Positions 10,401 to 19,551 of a stretch of DNA of 64,000 nt are shown here, one piece after another. The stretch is from NCBI GenBank assembly GCA_026874595.1, contig CM049314.1, positions 72,120,300 through 72,184,299 of the forward strand, written 5' to 3'. Position 1 is the first letter of the stretch. Each line of letters starts with the position of its first letter. The notes under the pieces are model-generated. The model searched no databases, was not told the origin of the DNA, and was given only the letters and a program-made list of their open reading frames with translations. The stretch is from Sipunculus nudus. Taxonomy: Eukaryota; Annelida; Sipuncula; Golfingiida; Sipunculidae. The position numbers and the translations under genes were made by a program.

Positions 10401-12362
10401 TGTGATAGATGTATTAACTTCAGAGGCTGTTTCTGAAAGCCCTAGCAAGCTTTTACTTACATAGTGATGCAAATTTATATCCTAAAGCTCTTAAAAAACA
10501 AATTTGCTGCCCCAGAAAAAAAAATTATTTCTGTATGTATGTAATTATTACATGTTAAAAAGATGAGTTACGGTATGCTAAAAAGCAGTAAAGCTGAATC
10601 TTGTATATGTCATAAAAGCATGAACCTGGTGCCCTGAAAAATTTGAAATTGCAGATTGACATATAAACACATACCAGTATTTAACTTGTATGCCAACTTT
10701 TGTTTGGATGTACGGTTGATATATTTATATTGTTATAAAAGTCTGATCATATACATGGCAATCATGAATTCAGTGTTGGTTAATCATATCCATTTCTTGT
10801 TGTTTACAGCCTGTTGAGCATCCTCATGGTGGTGGTAACCATCAGCATATTGGTAAAGCATCCACTGTCAGAAGAGATACTTCTGCAGGTAGAAAGGTAA
10901 GATATCACACATGTTTCTACACCAAACCATTTTCCTTACATGATCAAATGTATTGTGTCACCACGACTCAACTGTTTGCCACTGTGACATTTGAATCAAC
11001 CTTTTCATTAAGGATATATAATTTATAAATCAATCTTTTAGTTTGTCATAGCATTATCAGATGTAGCTAATTCAGAGACATGTTCAGGAAGCAGTATTTG
11101 AAAACCCTAACAGATAAATATAAAGCTGATTATATTAGGTTATCTTGAATTTTTATTGCTTTTCTCTGTATTGCTTGTTTAGTAACCTTGATAAATATGA
11201 TATGACGATAAAGGAACAAAAAAGGTTGACCATTTGAACTGCTTACAGTTTAGGAAATCACTGCCGCCTATATATAAATGGAAAAGCTGCCTGTGCCTTT
11301 TGGAAGGGAGATGACTGATAAACAGGGTTGAAATGATGATGACTGGAGTACCTGAGTTTAATGAGGATCTCATACTTCAGAGGCTGTTTCTGAACACCCT
11401 GCTTTCATGATCTCATTCTATTAATGACATAGAATTGTTTAGGAACTGGTCGGTTTACCATGGTTTAATTCTAAAATTGCTATTCACGTATGACTGTTAT
11501 ATTAGAGATTGAAAATTTTATAATTAAAGTTGCTGTGAAACCTAGATGGCTAAGTGGTTATAGTATAAGACTGGAAACTCCTTCCCAGCTAATCCACTCA
11601 TTTCAAGCATGACATATATTTGCAAGTCTCACTCGTGATGCTTAAGGCTTGCCTTATTAGGTATAACCATAAGTCCATAACTTACTTGCATTACCAAAAT
11701 ACACAAACTCAACTGGTAACAACTAATTCACTCGACTTCAATAGTTAATCACTTTCCAAGGGCAAGTAAAAGTTCCTGGAAATTTTGGTATGGCAACTAA
11801 GTTGCATCTAGTTGCCTCACTGGGCCAGTTGGTCCAACATACTCAACTAAGGGTCTGAATTATAACTTCTCTTCTTATCTTCGGCTAACCATTTTCTTTC
11901 CTGGAGAAAAAAAGTCATATTGCTAACACCACTCTACCTTAAGTTACGAGCATATATGTATGAACATATACTTAAGGGAAATTGAATGAACAACAAACAG
12001 TTGAATATATTGTCTATCATGCAGTAAAATGGGCAAAAAAAATCATATTGAACATTATTTATGGAGTGATCTTGTAAGGCAAGTGAAACTTAATGTAGGG
12101 GAGGTAATTTATTGATGTCAGGCAAGAACTTTCAAAAGGGTGTCTGACCCTTGATTGGCTGTGACTGGAACTTCCATTGTCACTTAATTTTTAGACATAC
12201 AGACTTCCTAAATGTATTCGACAAACCATGTTACATGTATTAAAAAAACATGCTGACTAATGTTGTTTGTTGCATTGACAGGTTGGTCTGATTGCTGCCC
12301 GCCGTACTGGTCGTCTCCGTGGTACAAAACAACTGACAGGAAAGGCTGCCGAAAAGGAATAA
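4423..12362 (+). CDS. RPL8: 60S ribosomal protein L8 (uL2), six coding exons
   Basis: Core protein of the 60S subunit near the peptidyl transferase centre. Coding exons: 4423-4560, 5834-5975, 7136-7354, 10040-10155, 10810-10896 and 12282-12362. All have GT/AG borders and phases that join exactly into 260 residues, against about 257 in vertebrates. The frame opens [11 protein letters not shown] and includes the uL2 signatures [20 protein letters not shown] and [10 protein letters not shown]. His216 in NHQHIG falls at the position known to be hydroxylated in human RPL8. The start ATG lies in CCACCATGG, an ideal Kozak context, 10 bases after an acceptor at 4411-4412. Every intron carries a C/D snoRNA. 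Intron 4 (7355-10039) is swollen by a 2.3-kb repeat insertion. No frameshift or stop was seen; it appears functional. Confidence 0.97.
4737..4820 (+). ncRNA. Box C/D snoRNA, 18S guide, copy B (RPL8 intron 2)
   Basis: Box C ATGATGA lies at 4746-4752 and box D CTGA at 4809-4812. D' is the CTGA of GGTCTGAG, and a C'-like AATGAAG follows. The guide before box D is identical to copy A (TCCTCTAAGAAGTT) and matches 18S AACUUCUUAGAGGA. The rest of the body has diverged from A, so only the boxes and the box-D guide are conserved. The terminal stem is weak (about 3 bp), so the exact ends are uncertain. Confidence 0.7.
6587..6667 (+). ncRNA. Box C/D snoRNA, 28S guide, copy C (RPL8 intron 3)
   Basis: A perfect 6-bp terminal stem (GTCTGC 6587-6592 with GCAGAC 6662-6667) encloses box C ATGATGC (6594-6600), D' CTGA (6624-6627), a weak C' (TGTGGA) and box D CTGA (6658-6661). 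The guide lies before D': AATTTCTTCACTTTGAC is complementary over 17 bases to the 28S core segment GUCAAAGUGAAGAAAUU. The predicted methylated base is the second A of GUCAAAG. The stretch before box D is not shared with its sister, so it probably does not guide. Confidence 0.78.
7421..7500 (+). ncRNA. Box C/D snoRNA, 28S guide, copy D (RPL8 intron 4)
   Basis: Sister of the intron-3 snoRNA. The terminal stem GTCTGC (7421-7426) pairs with GCAGAT (7495-7500, one G-U). Box C is a slightly degenerate GTGATGT (7428-7434), D' CTGA is at 7457-7460 and D CTGA at 7491-7494. The D' guide AATTTCTTCACTTTGAC is identical to copy C and again matches 28S GUCAAAGUGAAGAAAUU. It lies about 70 bases downstream of the donor, the position often favoured for snoRNAs released from introns, and upstream of the repeat insertion. 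Confidence 0.77.
7597..9919 (+). mobile_element. Non-autonomous repeat element, copy 1 (inside RPL8 intron 4)
   Basis: Starts TTTTTAGCTCAGCTGACT and ends in the 14-bp palindrome TGACCCATGGGTCA (9901-9914) followed by CTTG. GCTCAGCTG near the start recurs inverted as CAGCTGAGC near the end. A CCGT/CCGTCTGT tract follows the 5' hairpin. The interior holds many AGGTCA half-sites and no long open frame. It is near-identical to copy 3 at 19.55 kb but lacks about 60 bases near 7757 and about 90 near 9822. Hairpins, subterminal inverted repeats, an internal tetranucleotide tract and T-rich borders suggest a Helentron/HINE-type rolling-circle relative. The family assignment is inference. Confidence 0.75.
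9986..10003. repeat. G-rich run
   Basis: GGGGGGG-A-GGGGGG-type tract just upstream of RPL8 exon 5, part of a window-wide excess of G or C homopolymers. Confidence 0.7.
10367..10443 (+). ncRNA. Box C/D snoRNA, 28S guide, copy E (RPL8 intron 5)
   Basis: A perfect 7-bp terminal stem (AGGGCTT 10367-10373 with AAGCCCT 10437-10443) encloses box C ATGATGA (10375-10381), D' CTGA in TATCTGATC, C' TGATAGA and box D CTGA (10433-10436). The box-D guide CAGAGGCTGTTT pairs with 28S GAACAGCCUCUG over 12 bases with one G-U. The predicted target is the A of GAACA. Its sister with the same guide is in intron 6. Confidence 0.87.
11323..11401 (+). ncRNA. Box C/D snoRNA, 28S guide, copy F (RPL8 intron 6)
   Basis: A terminal stem CAGGGT (11323-11328) with ACCCTG (11396-11401) encloses box C (ATGATGA in ATGATGATGA, 11333-11342), D' CTGA in ACCTGAG, a C' ATGAGGA and box D CTGA (11390-11393). 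The guide before D, ACTTCAGAGGCTGTTT, matches copy E and pairs with 28S GAACAGCCUCUG. The D' region differs from copy E. Confidence 0.86.
11540..11615 (+). repeat. Decayed tRNA-like (SINE?) fragment
   Basis: TGGCTAAGTGG (11547-11557) fits a pol III A box. About 55 bases on, CATTTCAAGC resembles a weak B box. No tail or copies elsewhere were found in the window. Lies in the last RPL8 intron. Confidence 0.3.
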
Positions 12363-12385
12363 ACAAAAACGTTAACAATACAGTC

Positions 12386-12391
12386 AATAAA
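12386..12391 (+). terminator. RPL8: RPL8 polyadenylation signal
   Basis: Canonical AATAAA 24 bases after the stop codon, giving the very short 3' UTR usual for ribosomal protein genes. The T-rich stretch after 12415 fits the downstream element. Confidence 0.8.
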
Positions 12392-12411
12392 AAAACTATC
12401 TTGGAGTCTGG

Positions 12412-13385
12412 CTCATGTCTTATTTTTCAATTTCACAGCTTGAGAAGGTCCATCTTTACCTTAAGGGTAGGAACAGCTCAAAGGTCATCGAGGCTATGAA
12501 TTTCGAAATTGGCAAAATTAAAATATTAAGGTCCTTAATTTTCCATTTCTTGTGTCAAAGGAAATTCAATAATTTGGTGTTAACACAATTGATATTTGTA
12601 ATGAGTTCTGTTGTGTAGTGTTAATTCAGTCCATGATTGAAATTATTTCCATAATTTGGTGTTTTTACAATCAGTTATTATAATATGTTCCTTAGTTTGG
12701 TACATTCCATAGTTTGGTGTAATTACAACTGATTACCAGCTGGGTAAAATCCATCAGTGTGTGAGGAATTTGTGGTGTATGTGGTTGCATTTTGAGCTTT
12801 AAAACGTGGTGGTGAGCAGTCATTCCATCAGGTTTACTCTTGGTAGTAACAAATCACATGTAGAAATTTCAGACTTGGGGGGGGGGGGGGGGGGGGGGGG
12901 GGAATTGGAAGGACCTTCTTTATCAGGGACTGGGGATATCTTACTCTGGGTTCCCTCCTTAAAATCTAATGAAAATCATTAAATTTGTATACGCCCGTCA
13001 CTTACCTGACAAGGTAGACCCACTGTCCTGGCCTTAAATATTTGAGACGGTGGTTGTGAAGATGTGCAAACCCATTAGTAGAGATTCAATAATGAGATCA
13101 CTTGGCTTCCTTCTGGTGTCACTGGCTAGGAAAATGGTTGGTTTGGTGAAACTGTAAGGGATATTTATCAGAAGTTCATTATCCTGGAATACAAACGCAT
13201 ATATAATGAGGTCTGGTAATGCCACAGTTTCATCTGAAAAGTCTTCTGGATATACAGAATTTAGTTTCTCAACTTAGTTTCCCCAAACTTATTAAATTCT
13301 CGGCAAAATGCACAAATGTTTGATTAGGTAGTAGGTTGACAGACTTGCGACAGACGCATTTCCCTTGTTGTATCCGCCCAAAACA
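12412..13385. other. Intergenic DNA downstream of RPL8
   Basis: No supported exon. Contains several TTTGGTGT-like short repeats around 12570-12730 and a 26-base G homopolymer at 12877-12902. Confidence 0.55.
12877..12902. repeat. 26-base G homopolymer
   Basis: Longest of several pure G runs in the window; others are 14686-14706, 36656-36676 and 43536-43551. Confidence 0.95.
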
Positions 13386-14300
13386 AAATTTTCGGATACT
13401 ATGTCTTTTACCGGGTTCCGCCGCCACCGCTGTGTTCATTTCCGGAATAGAACTTAGAGACCACTGAACAGATTTTTCTGAAACTTTGCATGATTATTGG
13501 GTCATGTGAACTGGTGCCAAAAGATTTTGCATTGACCTCTGACCTTTCCTCTCTCCATTGCTTCCATCTGTTCATCTGGTTTGACACATTAACCCACATA
13601 TCTTTGGACTCATTAGACCAATCAGGAAAAAAAAATTGCACAAATATAGCCCTTGGATAGCTTTATAACATACATTGAAAATGGTGGCGCCTCCTGCAAC
13701 CATTTTTGCACAGCGTCCATCTGTTCATCTGCTTTGGGGTATCTCTGCAGTGGTTTGACTTATCCATCTGAAATTTTGCATGTTTATACATATTGGATAG
13801 CTTTCTCGATTTTGTGGCAGGTGGCGCCACCTACATTCACGTTCAGGCTGCAGACATCCAGGCTTACATCTCAGGACTGGTTTGATGTATCCTCCCGAAA
13901 TTTTGCGTGTGTATAGATCTCACAAAGCTCTTTATCATACGCTAAACTGGTGGCGCCATCTGCAACCATTTTTGCATAGCGTCCGACTGTTCGTCTGCCG
14001 TGGGATAAAATCACTCATATCTCGGCAGTGGTGTGACTTAGCTGCCTAAAATTTTGCATGTATATACATCTTGGATAGCTTTCTCGATTTTGTGGCAGGT
14101 GGCGCCCCTTACTTTCAGCGCCCCCTACGTTTCGTTCAGGCTGCAGACATCCAGGCTTATATCTCAGGACTGGGTTCACTTCTCTGCCTAAAATTTTACA
14201 ATTGTTTACAACTTGGATAACTTTCTGGATTTTGTCGCAGAGGGCGCCACCTACATACACATTTCGGCTGCAGACATCCATGCTAATATGCAACACACCT
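13385..14300 (+). repeat. Array of diverged ~130-160-bp modules with GGTGGCGCCACC
   Basis: Modules at about 13680, 13812, 13950, 14098 and 14242 each contain GGTGGCGCCACC or a near variant, a self-complementary 12-mer. Downstream comes CTRCAACCATTTTTGC-like sequence, then GCGTCC. An ATTTTGCATGTNTATACATC stretch lies between modules. The opening block (13385-13530, CCGGGTTCCGCCGCCACCGC) recurs at 14750-14900. The units are too diverged to be a young satellite, and no protein is encoded. Confidence 0.7.
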
Positions 14301-14685
14301 CTATTTCCCCTTGCTACTCAATCCATGCCTCACTAAACCCGTCCCACTCTGGTTTCGGCAGATACACGTAGTCACTTGTCGCTACCTGTACTAGTTCCTA
14401 TTGTATTACAGAGCCCTGAAAGTGCAAAGAGTTTAGCCTGTGGTAGACCAAGGACGTGAGGGGGGTGTATAGCGTGCTTTAATATGTTGAAAAACCTTAT
14501 TTTTTGTCTACCGCCATATCAGGGAGGACTATTAAAATGGCTCCTTCCGGCCCGCCCGCCTGTAGATAGTGCCACCTCTTAAACAATTTTCTGTGATAAA
14601 AATTTTCTTTTCCATTTTCTACAAGATAAGTCTATGAATTGGATCATATCATACTTCAAATCATATAAAAGAATTCCTTGGAATT

Positions 14686-14937
14686 GGGGGGGGGGGGGGG
14701 GGGGGGTCGGATTAAAGTACTTAAATATTGAATGGAATCATTGCATCAGCAAAAATTTTTGCGGATACCGTTTTTACGCGGGGTCCGCCACTGCCATGTT
14801 CGTTACCTGGAGAACTCCTCTTGGACCCTTGGACCGGTCATTCCGATACCTGAAAAAATTACTGGGTCACATGTGAACTGGTGCCTAACAAAGACTTGTG
14901 GCGCAACCTGCAATCCTTTTCGTGCAGTATAAATCTG
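14686..14937 (+). repeat. G run plus second copy of the module leader block
   Basis: A 21-base G run is followed by a block (about 14750-14900) resembling 13385-13530: GGATACCG, GGGTCCGCCACTGCCATGTT and TCACATGTGAACTGGTGCC. It ends in another TGGCGCAACCTGCAAT module where repeat copy 2 is inserted. Confidence 0.6.
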
Positions 14938-17900
14938 GTTTTTAGCTCAGTTGACTGTAAGTCATCTGAGCAATAGTCATGGTCCATTGTCCGTCGTCCG
15001 TCCGTCTGTCTGTCCGTCCGTCCGTCTGTCCGTCTGGATGTCCGTCCGTAAGACTGGCACGTTTCGACACCGTTGGACCTACGAATCTGAATTTCGGCAT
15101 ACAGTTAGATGTCCCCATAATCTCCTACCATGCCAAAAATTGGGTCAATAGGACTTCGTTCCTTTGAGATGTTAAGGATAAACCTCAATTTTTTATTAGA
15201 AATCTATTTTCACACTTCAGGACTGCCTAATATCAAAACCACTCATCCGGTTTTCTTCATATTTACCATAAATATTCCTCTATATAGTTCCTATGTACAT
15301 GCCGGATATTAAGTCAGTATTATATAATTTAAAAAAGTTATGGGCCCAAACATAATGGACTTTGTAAAAAAATCAGGAAGATTTTTGGTCACTTAAGACC
15401 AAAAGTGTTAAAGTTAGGGACTTTTTTCCAGTAATACAACTTTAATTAATCAAAATTTAATTGTATACCAAAAATTAGATCAAAATTTGTTAAATTTTTT
15501 TAAATATTGGCAAAAATATTAAATTGGTACCTTAAATTTTGCCCAACTTTGGCCATGGCACGTTTTTTTCCTGTAAGTACTGTGGATTTAATTTTCACAC
15601 CATGTATACATAAGGTCTTAATCTGTTAAAATCTGAAATTTGAAAATAAAAGCTGCAAAATTAGGCTAGTTATTGAATTTTTTTTGGAGGCTCTTGTTGT
15701 ATTCCCTTACATTGTCAAGCAGTCCAATTTGATGACTGTAGGTCATTCAGTGCACATCTCTATGCTCCCCAGGCTGTTGACATTATTTTAGATGTCCCCA
15801 AAATCTCCTACCATACCGAAAATTGGGTCATTAGGACTTTGTTCCTTCGAGATATTAAGGAAAAAAAACTCCGTTTTCCATAAAAAAAGCCATTGTTACA
15901 CTTCAAGGCTGCCTAATATCAAAACCACTGATCTGTTTTTGATCGTATTTAGTATTCACATTCTTTTATAAATTTTCTATTAACATACCAAAAATTAGGT
16001 CAGTATTGGGTATTATTTTGAAGTTATGGGCCAAAACATAATGCAATTTTTTAAAAAATCAGGAAATATATTTACTCACCTAACATGAGAATTGCTGAAC
16101 CTAGAGACTTTTTTTTCAGGAATATAACTTTATTTAATCAAGATTCAATTGTTTACCCAAAATTAGATCTGAATTTTGCAAATTTTTCAAGTTATTAGCA
16201 TAAATAAAAAATCAATACCTTAAATTTTGTCCAACTTTGGCACTGTTGATTTAATTTTCCCAGCATATATGCATAAGGATTTAATCTTTTAAAGTCTGAA
16301 CTTTCAAAAGAAATTGATAGGATTGAATAGCTTTTATTCATGTTTTCATACACCATGTCAAGTGTTGTTTACATCTAGCCCACCTAGTAGTACAGCCTTC
16401 ACTTGCATTATGTAACCCACCCCAGGCAGCTTACCTTGGCCCAGCTTGGCCACTACTAGCAGGCTTCCCCTCTGCCCTGCACTCATCCCCCCTCCAGCTG
16501 GTGCATAAACTAGATGAATGTTATTATTTTATTTTTTTTTCTTGGACATGCTACATTTTAGATTTTGTATTGAACCACCAGGGTTACAATGATTAAAGTG
16601 TACATTTAATTGTGTCCACAAAGTGGTGTATTGCTGTGAAAGTGTGGATGTTCATGAGATAAGTAATTCCTTACTTCAGAAGAGTAAAAACTTCACCAGG
16701 TGTGAAATTGACTATTAATTCCAGTAATTAATTAAAACTGGGATAGTAATTAGCACAATGATATTGTTTGTCCCTCATTCAACCAACAGTGTGTATACTT
16801 TATTTGAAAAGATGTTTTATTTTATCAAATTTACTTTTATTTTATTTTGGTGAATAAAATTAAGCATGTCCTGAAAACTCCAATGCGCAAAACTTTTTAA
16901 TAGTGATTCAAGGAATATTCTTGTAGATGCCATGTTGTGGCATTATTTTCTTTTAAAATTAGTTTAAACATTTATGATTTAAAAATAATAAAATATATGT
17001 GTATGCATAATATGACCCAATGTTTTTTACTCTGTATGTATAATGATTGCAACTTTTGCAACAATTCTAATATTTTAACTTATATTTTCAGGTTTTTTAA
17101 TTAAAAATTTATAAACCTGTAAATAAAAAAATGATTCAGATAAAAACTTCTTAATGGAAACAAGTGAATCTGCTTAAAAAAATAGGATTATATATAAACT
17201 TAAATGCATTATTCTCTTGAAAGTGAAATAAAGGTATTAGTCCATTCTGTCCACTTGCCTGTCCATCTGTAAATTTTCGTATGCAACACAGTATCTCAAA
17301 ACTTTTACTGTTTTTCTTCATGACAGTCTTGATAGAGTATTAGTTTGCAATCATATATTTAGAACTTTACTATAACCAAGTAGGAGGGCCCCTTTCCTCT
17401 TAGCTTTTCATATTCTTATATAAATGAAAAACATTACAATAGAATATTTCTACATCCACCTTCGTGCTGCCCTCACTTTTCCCTTCTACGAACCCCATCC
17501 CAAAGTCAGCCTCAGTAAGCAAGAACAAGACGAATCAGATATATTCATACTTTAATATTTTGTATAACTATTCGTCCATAGGTACCTATGTACATGCCAG
17601 AAATTATGTCAATATTGTGTAATATGTAGACATAGTGGGCATCACAATAATGTACCTTGTCAAGACTAAAGAGATATTGTGTCATACAGTCACATATTCA
17701 TAAATCACTTCATCAGCATAGTTAATCATAACATCATATCTGTCAAATTGAATGCTTGCAGACTACCATACACTTTAGATCCTTCAACAAATAGCCTTAT
17801 CATCATTCTACTACTGCTTATTACTGCTGTCATTGCATTCATATTTGCTCAAATATATCACAATTTTCAACCCCTCCTAAATAAATAAAAAATAAACCAC

Positions 17901-18096
17901 TTTATTTGACTCTATTAATCCATCAGTCAGGTAATTTCATTTATCATTTACTCACATATTACATAACATTCCTTTATAATAGCCCAACATGTATATGATA
18001 TTCATAAGCTTTATCGACTCGATATAGTATCACAGTGGAGAAACATTTATAGTCCAATCACGATCAGCTGAGCGCCGTGACCCATGGGTCCCTTGT
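14938..18096 (+). mobile_element. Non-autonomous repeat element, copy 2 (~3.2 kb)
   Basis: Starts TTTTTAGCTCAGTTGACTGT, a hairpin with stem GCTCAG/CTGAGC. A (CCGT)n-rich tract follows at 14990-15055. It ends CAGCTGAGCGCCGTGACC with the palindrome GACCCATGGGTC (18079-18090) and CCCTTGTTT. Its interior contains a tandem duplication with a period near 686 bp (15106 and 15792 both begin TAGATGTCCCC) and a partial third unit near 17570-17680. No coding capacity. It sits inside the GGTGGCGCCACC module array, which resumes at 18.1 kb. Confidence 0.65.
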
Positions 18097-18099
18097 TTG

Positions 18100-19255
18100 T
18101 TAAACAACCCATTTATCAGCAGTTGTTCAGTGTATTGGGGTGAAATTACATAGATCTTGGATAACTCCCAAGTCTTACTTAGGTCTGGTGGCGCCACCTA
18201 CAATCATTTTCGCGTGGCCTCCATTCATGCCTTTGCCATTTGTTCGTCAAAGTGATTGGTTCAATGTACTGGGCTGAAATGGTGCACGTCTATACATCTT
18301 GGACACTGCCATCTCGTACTCAAGACTGGTGGCGCCATCTCCAATCGTATTTGTGTGGCATCTATCCATGACTTTGCTTTGGATGAAAATCACATATCAG
18401 GATTAGTAAAATGTACCGGTCTGAATTGTGGCATGTCCATCTTGGAAAGTTTCTTTGCGGACCAGACAGTAGTGCCATCTACCTTCCCGTTTTTTTTATT
18501 GTTGAATGCATTAAGACCCTGCAATTGTTTTCGCGTGGCATCCGTCTGTTTGCTTTGGGTGAAAACCGCTGATATATCAGGAGTGGATAAATGTATCAGC
18601 CTAAAATTTTGCATGTTTATCCGTCTTGGAAAGCTATGTTGTAGACAACACCGGTAGCGCCACCTGTAGTTTCGTTTTTGTAGAATACATTGATGCACTT
18701 TTTCTCGGTTGTGATTTGGTGCCTTGACCTGTATTTTTGCTTTTACATCCGTCATGGGCAGATTTCTCATTCACGAGACTAGAGTCACCACATGCAATCA
18801 CGTATTTGTAGAACACGTTCATATTTTTAACTCTCGGGACTGATTTGATGCATCAGTCTGGACTCTCACATGTTCACAGATTTTGGATACCTCCATTTTG
18901 TACATCTACAAATGTTAACACATAACGTGTATTCACAATAGACCAGATAGTTGGCGCCACAAACCTTTTGGTTTTTCTTAGAATATATTGCCTTTTTTCG
19001 TGGATTACCTTGGTGTATTAACCTGAAATTTTGCTTGTCCATAGATCTCGAGTGGTCTATCTTGTATACAAAACTGCACATGCCTCCTACAATCAATTTC
19101 ATCTCGTATCCATTTGTAGATCTGATTTTGGTGAAATTTGCACATATATAAGGAGTTTAATTGGCATCCCTGATGCAACAAATTTGGAGCCTTCAATGCC
19201 TTACTTTACTCATACCTCTGTGATATGGCAGATAACTGTAGTCGCTTTTAACTGC
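18100..19255 (+). repeat. GGTGGCGCCACC module array, continued
   Basis: Modules with GGTGGCGCCACCTACAATC or variants occur near 18189, 18329, 18516, 18656 and 18953. They are followed by TTTTCGCGTGGCATCC-like and CTTGGA(A/T)A-like segments, as in the 13.4-14.3 kb array. The open frames here (up to 133 codons) follow the repeats and do not resemble proteins. Confidence 0.65.
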
Positions 19256-19261
19256 CCATTT

Positions 19262-19361
19262 CAGGGGCGTAGCCAAAGGGGGCCGCAGGGGGCCATGCCC
19301 CCCCCCCCCCGCCCCGGTCGTATCCAGTACTCGCCGTCCTTTCGGAATTTCACTTAATCTA

Positions 19362-19424
<63 letters not shown>

Positions 19425-19500
19425 TTAAATCAGTGGCAGATATATGCTATCAGTGGCGGATCCAGAGGGGGCACCTTCGGCGCGCGGCCCCCGTTGAGAT
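19262..19500. repeat. MITE-end fragments and (TA)n
   Basis: CAGGGGCGTAGCCAAAGGGG at 19263 and CAGTGGCGGATCCAGAGG near 19450 resemble hAT-type MITE termini. A C run and a TA microsatellite (19367-19422) lie between them. No matching right ends were identified, so these are fragments. Confidence 0.5.
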
Positions 19501-19551
19501 GCAAAATCTCTCATTTTATCATATTTCCGATTTTCCAGATTTATTTTCGTT

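Noticed and set aside
18256-18770. Open frames of 126-133 codons on both strands
   Set aside because: They lie on the GGTGGCGCCACC repeat array and show no domain.
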